This document shows positions 23,768-36,406 of a stretch of DNA of 64,000 bases, one piece after another; the first letter of the stretch is position 1, and each line of letters opens with the position of its first letter. A program made the translations under genes and the position numbers. A model generated the notes under the pieces. It was not told the origin of the DNA, made no database searches, and worked only from the letters and a program-made list of their open reading frames with translations. Source of the stretch: Posidonia oceanica (Eukaryota > Streptophyta > Magnoliopsida > Alismatales > Posidoniaceae); NCBI GenBank assembly GCA_037176725.1, contig JAZBRS010000074.1:63926001-63990000 (forward strand), in the 5' to 3' direction.

Positions 23768-25079
23768 ATGGCCTTTATGAATAATAATATAGTAGAGAGA
23801 CAAAGCATTAACAGGCCACCGTTTTTTGATGGCCTTAACTATAATTATTGAAAAGTTAGAATGGTAATCAATCTTAATCAATTAATTTTGAGCTTTGGGA
23901 TATAGTTATAAATGGCTACACAATTTATAATACATCATATAAAGATTGGAGTGAAGAAGAAAAGAAACTTGCACAACTAGATGCTAAGGGTCTTAATATA
24001 CTATTTTGTGCAGTCAATCAAGAACAATTCAATAGGATTTCTAATTGTAAAACTTCTCATGAAGCTTGGCATAATTTAGAAGTCACTCGTGAAGGAACTA
24101 ATCAAGTAAAAGAGACCAAAATAAACATGTTAATCCACAAATATGAATTATTTAAAATGAAACCTAATGAACCTATTAGTGAAATGTTTACTAGGTTTAA
24201 TGAAATAACTAACTCTTTACAATCACTAGGAAAATGATATCCACAAAGTGACCTAGTAAGAAAAATTCTTAGATCCCTAACTCAAGATTGGGAAAAGAAA
24301 ACAACGGCCATAGAAGAAGCAAAAGATTTATCAACCTATTCATTAGAGGAACTTATGGGAAATTTAACCTCCTATGAAGTTCAAATGAAGGAAAAAGAAA
24401 TTGAAAAAGGAATAAATAGAAAAATATTGCCTTAAATATAACAACTGATTCTGATGAATCAAAGGGAGAGGAAGATGAAGATATTGCTCTCCTAACAAGA
24501 AGATTTAAAAAATTCATTAAAAAAAACTTAAAAGAAATGGAAAATTTCCTGAAAAATCAAATAACAAAGATGAAACTCCTCTTTGCTACAAATGCAACAA
24601 ACCGGGACATATAAAAAGAGATTGCCCTTTACTAAAAATGAAAACTTTCAAAAAGGAAAATAACAACTACAAAAAATCCAAGAAAAATGCACTACAAGCT
24701 ACATGGGAAGATAATGATTCTTTTTCTGATGAAGAATCTCCTTCAGAAAATGAAATGGCCCACATGTGCTTCATGGCACAAGATGATGACCCATGTTCCC
24801 ATTCTGAAATTGATACAGAAGAATTATTAGATGCATTTAATGATTTATATGAAAAATATAAAAATCTAAAAATAAAATCCAAGAACATGACTCTTAACAT
24901 TGATCAATTAAATTTTGTAAATAACTCTCTTATAGAAGAAGGAAAGAAATTAGTTTTAGATAATGAAGAACTAAACCAAAAAAATGTAGAATTAAATATG
25001 AGCTTAGGTCAAATGAAATATAAAATAAAAAATCTTGAAAAAGATATTTCATCTCTAAAAGACAAAAGCAATGACTTAC
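23768..25079 (+). pseudogene. gag: Element N gag, broken
   Basis: From the ATG at 23768 the copia gag is readable with a TGA in place of a conserved Trp (about 23850), a shift near 23870 and a TGA near 24236. The core (ILFCAVNQEQFNRISNC, HEAWHNLEVTREGTNQVKE, YELFKMKPNEPISEMFTRFN) is a UBN2-type capsid domain. A CCHC knuckle CYKCNKPGHIKRDC follows at 24584-24625, then an acidic segment and a predicted coiled coil (24840-25079; heptad-like NELN/LEKDISSL). The gene is cut at 25079 by solo LTR C and resumes at 34490. Confidence 0.88.
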
Positions 25080-25179
25080 TATAGACAGTCCATTTTAGCC
25101 AAGGGGTCACAGCTGGCTGGGGACACTCTGGAAGCACTCTGGAACTAGTTCTGAGGTCTGGAAGCTCACCCTCCTTTGA

Positions 25180-26110
25180 CCCTAAACCAAACCATCACCA
25201 TCAAACCAAACCTTCTCAAAACCCCAAACCCTAAACCTTCCAAAAACCCTTCAAAAATCCCATTTAAAACCTTAAAAAACCCTAGATTAAATCCTAGGTC
25301 AAACCCTAGAAGCCCTAGGTCATACACACACAAAATCCCCTCCAAACTCAAGCCTTTTACCTTCTTTCTCTTCTGATTATCCTTTTCTATCTCCTGATTA
25401 TCCTTTTTCTCTCTCCTGATTATTCTTTACTCTCTCCTCCCTATCCTCCTTCTCTTTCTCCTTCTTTTCCTCTCTTTCTTTTCTCTTTTCTTGCTCTCCA
25501 ATGGGCCCACCTTATTCTCCTCTCTTCCCTCTATTTTATCTTTATTTTATTTTATTTTATCTTATCCCATGTTATTTGATCTTTAACTTCTTTTCTTCCC
25601 TTCCTCTCTTTCCTTATTTCCTTCTTCCTTTCTTTCTCTCCTTTCCTTTTTCCATATTAAACCCTAAACCCTAATCCACACCAAAACCCTAAACCCTAAT
25701 CCACACCAAAACCCAAAACCTCCAAAACCCTAAACCCTAATCCAATCAAAAACCCTAACCTAAACCTTAAACCCTAATCCACATCAAAACCCAAAACCCT
25801 AAAATCCTAAACCCTAATCTACATCAAAACCCAAAACCTCCAAAACCCTAAACCCTAATCCAATCAAAAACCCTAACCTAAACCCTAAACCCTAATCCAC
25901 ATCAAAACCCAAAACCCTAAAATCCTAAACCCTAATCTACATCAAAACCCAAAACCATATTAAACCCTAAACCCTAATCCACTCATCAAAACCCAAAACC
26001 ATACTAAACCTTAAATCCTAATCCAATCAAGAACCCTAACCTAAACCCTAAACCCTAATCAAGACCCTAATAAACTTAAAACCCTAAAACCTAAATCTAA
26101 TCCATACAAA
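25180..26110 (+). repeat. Degenerate CCCTAAA-rich tract in LTR C
   Basis: AAACCCTAA words recur dozens of times, mixed with 'tccacatcaaaaccc' segments in higher-order units of about 60-130 bp. The reverse-complement version (gtttagggtttagg) fills 33110-33265 in LTR D. In both LTRs it lies just inside the U3 start. AAACCCTAA is the telo-box of plant promoters. Confidence 0.85.
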
Positions 26111-28139
26111 TTCAAATCACAATTACAACCCAATTAAATCTAATCAAAGCCTCAAGCCCACTTAAAATGCAAAGCCCATCTTCAAACCTAATTAAGAATT
26201 AAAACCAATTTGAATTTAACAATTAAAGTCAAAACCCACTTAAACAAATCAAAACTCATTTAAATTTAAAACCAACCAAAGTTAAAACACATCCAAACTC
26301 ATTAAAAAATAAACTAAACCCCAAACCCCATTTTAAAAAATCCTAAAACCCATTTAAAACACAAAGTCTATTTCAACTTGAATTTAATCAATTTAAACAA
26401 TCAACAACCAAATCCATTTAAACTAATTCAAACCTAAACTAATTAAAAGCAAAACAAAAATCCAAATCAAGCCCAAGGCCCATTAAGCCCCTTTTTTCCT
26501 TTTTTCTTCCTCTCCTTCTTCTTCTTCTTCTTCTTCTTTTCCTTCTTTCTTTTTTTCTCTTTTCCACCCTTTTTTTCTTCAGCCGGCCCAAGCCCACAAT
26601 CTCCTCCTTCTTCTCTTTTTTCCTCCTTCCTTCTCTCCCGCCCAAACTTCCTCCAAAAAACCAACACCCAACACCATCCTCTGTAGACCAGACCTCACCC
26701 CAATCCCTCACCCCAATCCCACACCCAGACCGTCACCAACAAACCCACACCTCACCAGCAGACCGAACCCACCTCACCAGCAGACCCAGATCAACTCTCT
26801 CCCGAACCCAATCCCTACAAGACCCAACTCTCTCCCGAACCCAATCTCTGCAAACCAGCACCTAAACCCTAAGCCCAGGTGAACCCAGTAGACCCTCACC
26901 TCACCCTCTCGGACCTCTCCTCTCCCTCAAACCCAGACCCAAACACAGCTCACCACAGACCCAAACACAGTTCCGCCTGACGTCCTCCAAGACTTCTTTG
27001 GCTAGCCTTGAACCAAGCCACCCTCTCAACGGTCACAGCAGCCCCCTTGCCTCGCGTCACCACCGTCCAGACCTCTCCTCACCCACAGAGACTGCCACCA
27101 GCCTAGAATTTGGGTTTGAGCAACGACTTCGTTGCCCAAGCTTCTGCCACCTCTCCAGACCTCGAGCCACGTCCCCTCTTGCGCCCAGTAGCCCCCAATT
27201 GCCCGCGCAAGCTCTGTGCATCCCGTGATCCATTTTCGAACCCAATGCACCCAACAAAACCAGAGGATTTTCCCAACGGCTCAGACCACCACACCCACTT
27301 CTAAGAGCACCCTGAGCTTCGTGAGAGTCCCCTCGAGCGATCCCCTACCTCCCCACCACTTCCAGAGCACCAGAACGCCCAAACGACCCCTCTGCACCCA
27401 CCACTTCCAGAGCTGAGATCACCTCTGGGCCCAACACTGCGCAGCCACTCCCTCGCCGTCCAGAACGCACCACGCCGATCCCAGGAGCACGCCGGACCCT
27501 TTACCGAGCTCCGCAACCGCTCCAACCATGCTCACCACCTCTACCTTGCAGCTCCGACGATCTCCGCGTCGTCAGCCCGCTCTGGACAACGCCTCAGGTA
27601 GCTTCTTCATCCCGGAGGTTCGCCTGAACCTCCTCTTGCTTACCAGCCCTTTACATGTGCTTTTCGTTGCTTGTGCGCGCTTCCAGAGGTCGCCAGACCT
27701 CTCTTCTTCCCCGGCGAGCACACCGACATGCACGGAGCTCCGCCGCCTCTGGCTTTTTTCTTCGCATGGCACTGTAGCGTCGTATGTTTTTTTATTTTCG
27801 TTTCATTTACATTACATTAAAGTACGTTAGTTTCTTTTATTTACATGTTAGTCCTTTGTTTATTTAAAGTACTGTGCTTGCATATAGTTAGTTATTTTAT
27901 TTTCGTTCTAAATCCATGCCATATTGCTGTCTACCCCCTGACTTTCTGCCTATTTGCGTTTGGGTCCTCTGTAGTGTTAGTTAACATGTGCTTTTTTTGG
28001 GTTATTTGCAGCTTAGCCCTCATGTTTATTTTATCTGCAACTTGATCCTATTACAGTTGATATTTCATTTAATCTCTCATTTAACTATATTGCATTAATG
28101 AAAAATACTGCAACTTTGTTTATTTGCTTTTCAGTCCCT

Positions 28140-29300
28140 CTGAATGTTGTAGTTTTGGCCATTTGCATCTAGACCCCTGTGTTTACCATTATTTGCATTC
28201 TGGTCCTCCACAGTTCATTTTTCATTTAATTTTCTTTTCTTATCATATTGCATTGTATGAAACTACTGTAGTTTTCATTTATTGCATCTAAGTCCACAGA
28301 GCATGCATCCTTCATTCTTTTTTCTCTTTTAAAACTGTAAAAAAGCCCCTGACTTTGTTTTATTTGCATCTAGGTCCCTTTGTGCTGAGGTGTACATGTT
28401 TTTCTTTTCTTTTTATAGTAAGGTCCAATACTTTGTTTTTATTGCACAAAGGTCCCCCCTTTTTGTGTTTCTGTGTCTGTGTGGTTTTTCCTAGCTTTGC
28501 ATTTCAGTCCACTGGTTTCTCTTATTTGCAGTTTGGTCCTTCTTTTGCTTTACAGGAGGTTTGGGCTTTCTTTTTGGCCTTGCATTTTAGTCCTGAATTT
28601 TATTTTAATCACACTTAGGCCCTCTGCATATCAACTGTGGCATGTTTGTTTTCTTTTTGGACTTGCTGTTTGGTCCAGAGGCTTTTGTTATTTGCATCCA
28701 GGTCCTTTTGAGCTTCAAAATGCCCCCTAGGTTTTCTGTTTTGTCTTGCAGTTAGGCCCTTAGCTTTTTAACAGCTTGCATGTAGATCCTCCCAATGCTT
28801 TGTGGTTTCAATGTGGTTTTCTTCTGGCTTTGCTTTCGAACCTAGAGGCCTGTTTAGGTTGCACCCAGGTTTTTGAACATTACTGTGGCTATGCATGCCT
28901 GATTTTTTCTGGACTTGCTATTTAGTCCTGGTTTTCCTGAAAATTGCACATGGGTCCCTGGGACCATCTTTTGTGGGTTTTAAATGCTTCTTGGCTTTGT
29001 TTTTCCTGTCCAAACTTTTCCAAAGTTGCATGAGGATCCCCTGCAGGTTTTCTTTTTGGGATTTGTGCCTGTCTACTGGTTTTGCATCTTAGTCCATAAG
29101 TTTTCTAAAAATTGCATCTAGGTCCTTTATTGACCAATTACATGTTTGCCTTGTGTCTTTGCTGCATCTGGCCCCTCCTGCCCCCACATATTGCTGCACT
29201 TGCATCCCTGCATGCACTCATCACATTTGCACTGTATTTTTGCCATGTTTTGCACATAAGCCCCTGCACTTTTCCCTATTTGCACATAGGTCCTTTTCTT
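28140..29300 (+). repeat. Array of 'ttgcatctaggtcc' words in LTR C
   Basis: At least 15 loosely spaced copies of a TTGCAT-N1-3-TAGGTCC-like word occur (for example 28145, 28360, 28690, 29112, 29280), usually 30-90 bp apart. LTR D has the complement at 30930-31560, and M has a similar phrase near 61295. Confidence 0.75.
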
Positions 29301-29671
29301 GCATTTTAACATGCATTGCACCCATATATCATTGCACTTAGCATCTTAGCACACTTTTGAACACCTTTAGCTCCATTGTATGTGAGAGGTCCTGTTCTGC
29401 ACACCCCTAGGGACTTTTTGCACTTAGATCCCTTCCTTTCCTTGGCCCTTGGGCCGTCTACCTTGAAGCCTGGATAACTTTCGATCGGACCGTCGGATCT
29501 TCGCAACCAAGCTACCCGGATCATCTTGGCGGAGCGGACTTTCATGTTGACCAAGGTTACCTCAGATCAGGCCTCAGATCTTCAAGGTAAGTCCATCTGA
29601 ATCATTGCATATCATTTGTTGCCTGTCATTTGCATTGCATGCATTGTTTTCTGCACCTTGTTTTCCGCGCA

Positions 29672-32600
29672 TGTAGATTAGGGCCTCCCCTCTTACCTAT
29701 CTACTCTACTTCCTCTTTTCGCATCTTCTTAGTGTCTTTGGATTGAGTTTTCCCTCAGATTCACTACTGATCGCGACCTTCTTCTCCCTTTTCCACGATC
29801 CGATTGCACAGCGAGCTTTGGGCAACTTGTGTAACCATCTCTTTCGACGTTTCAACGCAGGGGCCGCTGCCAAAGCTCGTAGGCGACCGACTAAAGAGAA
29901 AGAGGGCCACAGTTAATGGTGTATCCGAGGAGAGTTCGACTCGAGGAAGAAAGAACCAATAAAAGGATAAGTGACGATAAAAGAAAAAGAAAAAGAAAGA
30001 GATCGAGTCTGATTTCCCCGACGGAGTCACCACTTTATCGTAACTGTCTCTTGTGTACAACGCGGGGCCGCTGCCAAAGCTCGCAGACACCCGGCCGAAG
30101 GGAGAGAGGGCCACAATTAATGGTGGATCCGAGGAGGGTTCGACTCGAGGAAAAACACCAATAAATGACGAAATCAAGGAAAAGAAAGAAGATAAAGCAA
30201 AGGGGAGTCGCCACCTAGTCTAATGTCGGAAGACGAGGAAAAATCGAAGGAAAAACAATGACGTGCATGCAATACGATGCTAAATGCGTGACTCATGCCA
30301 ATGGATGCAGACACAATGGTCCTAGCAGGCCAAGAGATGGACAAGGACTCCTGTTACGCGCGGGGAAGGTGTTAGGCACCCCGACACGCCCGAGGAGCGG
30401 TCTTTCAAGGCTAACCTCGCTCGCATGTGCCGAATGAATGCTATGCTATGCCATGAATGCTTTAGTATGCTCTGAATGATGGAATGCATGTAAGGAATTA
30501 AACGTGCAATCTAAGTGCTCAGCAGCACTGTCTGTGTTCCGAACCGGGCGAACCCTGATTCGTGAGAACTCCAAACAGTAATCGTCATCGCCCTATATGC
30601 AATGCAGGCGGAAAACATGCATAAAGGAATGCTAAAGCAAGAGGATAATGCTCAAATAAACAATGCATAAATGCTAAATGAAATCAAGGAAGTGACAATG
30701 CAGTGCTGGAACGCAAACATGCATAATGGGAGGCAAATGCAAGGACGAGGAGGCTCTGCCTGTGTCAGCAAAGGTCCTGTCAAAAACGTAGGAGCTCCAC
30801 ACGGGAGACCTTCGCATGACAATCTTCAGGACAGCAAGGTTCCAAGGCCCAAATATAGGACTAATCCTATTCGATTTGACATGAAACTGATCAAATGAAG
30901 TAGGGGGATCATCCAGGATGCTAGTCATGCAATAATATGTCCACGTGTGCAATATGCATGTGATGCAACAAGGCTCAAGATGCAAATAAAACTATGATGC
31001 AATATGGAAGAAATGCAAGGGCTAATATGCAATTTGCCCATGAAAGATGAATGCAATGAAGTCCTAAATGTGTTTTGGACTAAGATGTAATATGCCAAAT
31101 TGTGAGGGTTTAAATGCAAAGCCAAGAATGATGCATGTAATGCAAATGAACATAGTCCTAAATGCATTAGGGACTAATATGCAATATAACAAAATATGCA
31201 GGGACCTAACTGCAAGGCCAGAAATAATGTTTGCATGCAAAAATGGGACTTCTGGACCTAAATGCAAATAGATTAAGCCATTGGACTTACTTGCAAAGTG
31301 AGCTAAGTGATGTGAATGCAAATAGATGGACTTGTATGCAATATTATTAAAGTTCAAGACCTAAATGTAATGTGTGGAAAATGTCATATGCATGTGATGT
31401 AATTAAAATGCAATGCATGAGTACCTAGATGCAAATAAAAGAAGGTGCTGGGTTTTATGCTAATGCATGCAATAATTAATAAGATGCAGATGTAATGCAT
31501 GTGGACTTGGATGCAAAAATGAAAAACTAACGAGTTTTAACGCAATGTGAATGAAAACGAAATAAAACAAGGCATGCATGCATGCTACAGTAACAGCAAG
31601 AAGGTAAAAACATCAGAGGAAGAAGAAGAGGAGAAGAAGGGAGGAGGGAGGTCCGGTGGCCCTGGGCCGAGCGAAGGAGGAGGCGGAGGTGCGGCGGAGA
31701 CGTGCGGAGGTCCGGCGAGGCGGTCCCAGGCCGAGGAGAGCTCCTGCCACCTTTCTTCTCCAGCGACGTTGCCGGAGAAGAAGACGCGTGCTGGCGAGGA
31801 TGGAACGGCGGGGAAGGCTCGAAAACGTACATCTAATGGCATGGAGAGCATGTATAGGCCACCACGAGTCTCAGGGATGGTTTGCTTACCTAGATGCGCG
31901 TTTGTGGGAGGCTACCGACGTCGACTTGCGGAGGTGGAGTTGCTGTGGACGTTGCGGCGGCTGGGCGTGGCGGAGGAGGCTTCGGCAAAGCTGGGCACGC
32001 TCGTGGGACGTCGAGGAACGTCCTGATGGAGCTTGGGGGAATGTATGCTCGGCTCTAGAGAGTTGGGTTGTAGAGGTGGTCAGAGGTTACTTGGTGGGTT
32101 ATCCGGCCAAGCGTGGGTTGCACGGGCAGTGGGGAGGCCGGAGGAAGGTGCTAGTGGTTATGGTGAGGTCGTGGGGTGGTGAGCTAGTGCTCTGAGGGCG
32201 GTGAAATGCTCTATGGTTTGGATCGAAGCCAAAGAAAAAAAAACTAGAAGATAATGGAAGAGGAGAGAGAGAAAAATGGAGGAGAAGCCACCCGTTTGGA
32301 GATGGCAAATGCCATTGCTTTATCTGGGTGTCGAGGGCTGGGAGCCGTCGATGTGGATCTCAGATCCCAAATCGACAGCCAAGAGGAGAGGGTGGCAGGG
32401 AGGAGGTTAGACGTGGGTGTTAGCCAATAGAGGTGGTGTAGGAGGTGACGTGGTGATTGGCTGAAGGAGGAGAAGGTTGGTGTGCATTGGCTGGTGTGTG
32501 TGCTGGTTGTGGAGGGAAATGTGGGTGCAACAGGTGGTCTAAAAGTGGGTTGCACAAGGTGTGGGGTGATGCTTGGGTGTTAGCCAATAGGGTGGTGTGT

Positions 32601-33319
32601 TTCCAAAGATGTGTGAGTGCTGTGTGTGTGCATTGAGAGTGAAGGTGCACAGGTGGTGTACTGCAATGGTGGGTGAGTGTTGAGGTGTGGGTTGCAATGT
32701 AGGTGAAGGTGCACAAGTGGTGTAGTGAATTGGTGCTCTACTGTGTGATTGTGCATGGAGAGAGAAAGAGAGAAAAAAAAGACTTGGGTTGGTTGAGGAA
32801 GGAAATCAAAAAAGATAAGAAGGGATGGTTGGGTCAGACCAAAAGGCTGAATGGGTTGAGGCTTTAGCAAATAAAAAGAGAAAAAAGCAAGAGGGTTTGT
32901 TAAGGCAGTAGTGGGTTTGAAAATAGAAGAGAAAGATTAAAAGGAGGGCTGAATGGGTTAGCTTGGAAAATAAAGAGAAATAAAAGGTGAGAGGACTGAA
33001 TTTAGGCAATGCATGGGTTTGAGAATAGAAGAGAAAAATTAAAAGGAGGCTTTGGGCCAAGTGGGCTAAAGTGTGATGAAAATGAGGAGGAAGGCTTGAG
33101 CCATGGGCTTGGTGTAGTGTAGGGCTTAGGGTTTTGGTGTTGTGAAAGGGGTTTAGGGTTTAGGTGTTGTGAAGGGTTTAGGGTTTAGGAAGGGTTAAGG
33201 GTTTAGGGTTTAGGGGTTGGGAAGGGTTTAGGGTTTAGGTTTTAGGAAGGGTTTAGGGCTTAGGTTTTGAGACCACCAGAGAAGAGCTATTAATTAGGAG
33301 TCAAAATGGAGTGTCTACA
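29672..33319 (-). mobile_element. Solo LTR D (Tat type) inside LTR C
   Basis: On the minus strand it starts TGTAGACACTCC (33319) and ends ATCTACA (29672). The flank GCATG occurs at 33320-33324 and at 29669-29673, overlapping the terminal TG by two bases; loss of one TG dinucleotide would explain this. It follows the same order as C: telo-box tract, CT-rich part, 'gcat..tagtcc' words, conserved block (30340-30400), GGTGGCGACTCC. Its U5 is duplicated (29851-30163). An alternative reading is an LTR ending near 30034 followed by a primer site and a short leader. Open frames at 31527-32195 are not genes. Confidence 0.7.
29851..30163 (-). repeat. Duplicated U5 segment in LTR D
   Basis: 'ggccgctgccaaagctcg' plus about 90 following bases occur at about 29860 and 30065. 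Between them, on the minus strand, lies TGGTGACTCCGTCGGGGA (about 30016-30033), close to the tRNA-Arg primer site. The copies differ at several sites. Confidence 0.85.
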
Positions 33320-33534
33320 GCATGCGAGACACATCGTGGGACGGTTTAGTGGGAAACAGTCACAAGATAGTGGTGATCCCTTCGCTTGCTTTCTTTCCCC
33401 TTTGCAGGTCTTCACACCTGCATTGTGTGGTTCTATTTGGTGTTTGTTTTTACACTCACATCGCTTGTCTCTCCTTTGCATCCAGGCTGGCAGTCCTAAC
33501 TGCCCGGTTGACGTCCGTCATGTCGTCTAATCTT

Positions 33535-33890
33535 CCCCTTTGCTTGTCATACCCCTGCATTGCGTGGCTTTTCTAATGTTTTGCTTTTACGTTTGCATCG
33601 CTTGTTTTTCGCTCGGATTTGCTTTCCCCTTTGCTTGTCGTACCCCTGCATTGCGTGGCTTTTCCGATGTTTTGCTCTTACATTTGCATCGCTTATTTTC
33701 CGCTTGGATTTGCTTTCCCCTTTGCTTGTCGTACCCCTGCATTGTGTGGCTTTTCCGATGTTTTGCTTTTATGTTTGCATCGCTTGTTTTCTGCCCGGAT
33801 TTGCTTTCCCCTTTGGTTGTCGCACCCCTACATTGTGTGGTTTTACTGATGTTTTGTTTTAATCGCTTGCATTTGCATTAGGACAGTGAT
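33535..33890 (+). repeat. 91-bp tandem repeat in LTR C
   Basis: Four copies begin at 33535, 33626, 33717 and 33808 with 'cccctttgcttgtc' and share 'ccctgcattgcgtggctttt'. A diverged fifth copy starts near 33397. The overlapping plus-strand open frames here are repeat artefacts. Confidence 0.92.
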
Positions 33891-34489
33891 GCTTACTGCC
33901 TGGAGTTCTCATGTACTAGGGTTCGCCCGGTTCGGAACATAGACAGCGCTACTGAGCACTTAGATTGCACGTTTAATTCCTTGCACGCATTCTATCACTT
34001 AGAGCCCACATTTGAGCATCTAATTAGGCATTCATGGCACCTAGGCATTCGAAGCATGCATTTCCCCTCAAAAGCGAGCGTAAGCCTAGAAAGACCGCTT
34101 CTCGAGCGTGTCGGGGGTGCCTAACACCTTCCTCGCACATAACAGAAGTCCTTACCCTTTCTCTAGCCCGCAATGACTCTTTTGCCCTCATCTTTGGCAC
34201 AAGTCATCCATTTTTGCATAGCATTGCATCCTCTTGTGTGGTTTTGCATGTTTTTCATGCATTTTCCCAATTTTCCTTGTCTCCCAACTTATTAGACATG
34301 GTGGCGACTCCCTTTTGTCTTTCCTTTCTTTTTTTCTTCTTCCCTTTGGCTTTTCGCCTTTGTTTTCGGTGTTTTGAGTCGAATTTCCTCCTCGGATCAC
34401 CCGCTAATAGTGAACCTGGTTTTCCGATCGGTGCACGCGAGCTCTGGCAGCGTCCACGGACAATCGCGAAGCTCTACAGGATCGCTACA

Positions 34490-35160
34490 CTTACTTAACA
34501 CTATAACTAAGTTTACAAAAGGAAAGCAAAATCTAGATCTTCTACTTTCAAACCAAAGAAAATCACTACATAAGCATGGTATAGGATTCTCTCCCTTCGA
34601 AACACATCTTATGAAAATGGATTTTTAAGGGAGACTACAAATGAAAAATATGTATTTGTGATAAAGAAACAAAACTCTAACAAGTGTGTTCCAAGAAACA
34701 AATATGGCACAACTTACCAAAAGAAAATTTGGGTACCTAAGACTCTACTTTCATCAAATGTAGGTAAATGATGAAATCTAAATGGATCTTAGATAGTGGC
34801 TACTCCCTTCACATGACCGGAGAATATAGTCTCCTAAGCACTCTTAAGTCAAAAGACGATGGAACCGTCACTTTCGGAGATAATGGCAAAGGCAAGATAG
34901 TCGAAATCAGGAACATAGGTAATCCCAAATATCCTTCTATAGAAAATGTACTTCTTGTAGATGGCCTTAAACATAATCTTATTAGCATTAGTCAACTTTG
35001 TGATAAATGATACAAAGTTATATTTGATAAGAAAGTTTGTACTATTATTGATGCTATTATTAAGAAAGTACTATTTATTGGAAATAGGAAAAATAATGTA
35101 TATAGGATTAAAATCCAATACGAACCTAAAACTTCAATAAACTCTTGCCTTGTAGCTTCA
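34490..35160 (+). pseudogene. Element N gag end and copia protease, broken
   Basis: After the C insertion the frame resumes with FTKGKQNLDLLLSNQRKS, a conserved SIRE gag-pol junction motif. The protease follows: KWILDSGYSLHMTGEYSLL (34774 on) holds the catalytic D-S-G, and VTFGDNGKGKI and HNLISISQLCDK are standard copia blocks. A TGA follows at 35008-35010. Stops also lie at 34627 and near 34765. The aspartic protease would process the polyprotein. Confidence 0.87.
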
Positions 35161-35169
35161 AATGATGAA

Positions 35170-36406
35170 AATTAGCTTTGGCATAGGAGACTAGGCCATG
35201 CTAGCATGAATCAACTATCTAAGTTATCAAAAGGTGATTTTGTAAATGGCTTGCCCAAATTGGATTTCAAAAAGAATAAACTATGTCATGCATGTTAATT
35301 TGGAAAACAATTCAAATCATCTTTCAAATCCAAAGACATTGTTTCTACTTCTAAGCCCTTGGAACTCATTCATATTGATTTATTTGGCCCAAGTAGAACT
35401 CTAAGCTTAGGAGGAAAAATATATGTTTTTGTGCTAGTTGATGATTTTTCTCGCTTTACATGGGTTATATTTCTTACCAACAAAAGTGATGTTTTCAATG
35501 AGTTTCAAAAGTTTTGTAAAAGAGTACAAAATGAAAAAGGTTTTAACATCATAAAAATCATAAGTGATCATGGTAGAGAATTTGAAAATGATGATTTTGA
35601 AAATTTCTGTATTGAAAATGGTTTTGATCATAACTTTTCTTTCCCTAGAACTCCACAACAAAATAGAGTAGTTGAAAGAAAGAATAGAACACTTCAAGAA
35701 ATGGCCAGAACCATGCTTTGCAAAAATGATTTGCCTAAGCACTTCTGGACCAAAGCAGTCAACACTGCATGTTACACTTTGAATCGGGTTTTACTTCAAC
35801 CTATTTTGAACAAAACTCCTTATGAATTATGGTTTGGAAATACTCCCAGAATTTCATATTTCAAGGTTTTTGGATGCAAGTGCTTTATCTTAAACACTAA
35901 ATATAACCTTGATAAATTTGATTCTAAATCTGATGAAGCAATTTTTCTTGGATACTCTTCAAGAAGCAAGGCATATAGAGTTTATAACAAAAGAACTCTA
36001 ATAATAGAAGAATCATTACATATTAACTTTGATGAAAATGAGAATCAAATAATTCATATAGAAAATGACAAAGAAATACCTATTGTAGAAAACACAACAA
36101 ATACAATTGTTAACACTACAAAAGATGAAAATCTAACAAAATCTTGGCAATATGCCACTAGACATCCCAAGGATCTCATCATTGGTGAGGTTTCCAAACG
36201 TGTCTTAACAAGATTCAAAGTTGATCTTGAATGTGCAACATATGCTTTTATGTCTTCCATAGAGCCCAAAAATATTCAAGAAGCTTGCAATGATGAATAT
36301 TGGACTATGGCTATGTACAAAGAATTAAATCAATTCACAAGAAATAATGTATGGGAATTAGTCCCCAAACCTGAAAATCAGAAAAGAATAGGAACAAAAT
36401 GGATTT
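35170..36406 (+). pseudogene. Element N integrase and start of RT, broken
   Basis: The HHCC finger (LWHRRLGHASMNQL, then LCHAC) has a TAG before LWH and a TAA after CHAC. The catalytic residues are all present: D in HIDLFGP (about 35375), D in ISDHGREFEND (about 35567) and E in RVVERKNRTL. A Gly usual before VVERKN is Arg here. The RT begins with EYWTMAMYKELNQF and VWELVP and breaks within GTKWI at 36406, where element E is inserted. The open part, 35359-36406, has no stop. Confidence 0.9.

Larger units (their letters stand above)
25080..34489 (+). mobile_element. Solo LTR C (Tat type) in element N gag, itself split by D
   Basis: It starts TATAGACAGTCC (TGTAGACA with one G-to-A change) and ends GATCGCTACA. 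Target duplication CTTAC is perfect (25075-25079 and 34490-34494). Without D it is about 5.7 kb. It holds a telomere-like tract near its start, a CT-rich part (26460-27780), an array of 'ttgcatctaggtcc' words, 91-bp repeats and the conserved Tat blocks (34065-34310). No internal region is present. The open frames at 26998-27830 and 28355-29340 show no domain and are not called as genes. Confidence 0.85.

Noticed and set aside
24638..25084. Host coiled-coil protein gene
   Set aside because: It directly follows the CCHC knuckle of copia gag and rejoins the gag end at 34490 across LTR C.
25180..26110. Interstitial telomere
   Set aside because: The CCCTAAA words are degenerate, mixed with other sequence in higher-order units, and both LTR C and LTR D have them at the same place.
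27528..27830. Possible small gene with Arg/Ser-rich product
   Set aside because: It lies within solo LTR C; the homologous part of LTR D (31527-31832, minus) shares DNA words but not a conserved protein frame.
30016..30033. Primer binding site proving an internal region of element D
   Set aside because: The sequence fits tRNA-Arg, but U5-like sequence continues on the other side up to a TGTAGA end with a near-perfect GCATG duplication; a U5 duplication in a solo LTR is simpler. Not fully excluded.
33306..33881. Overlapping open frames with repeated Cys/His/Phe-rich units
   Set aside because: They are produced by the 91-bp tandem repeat, in three frames at once.
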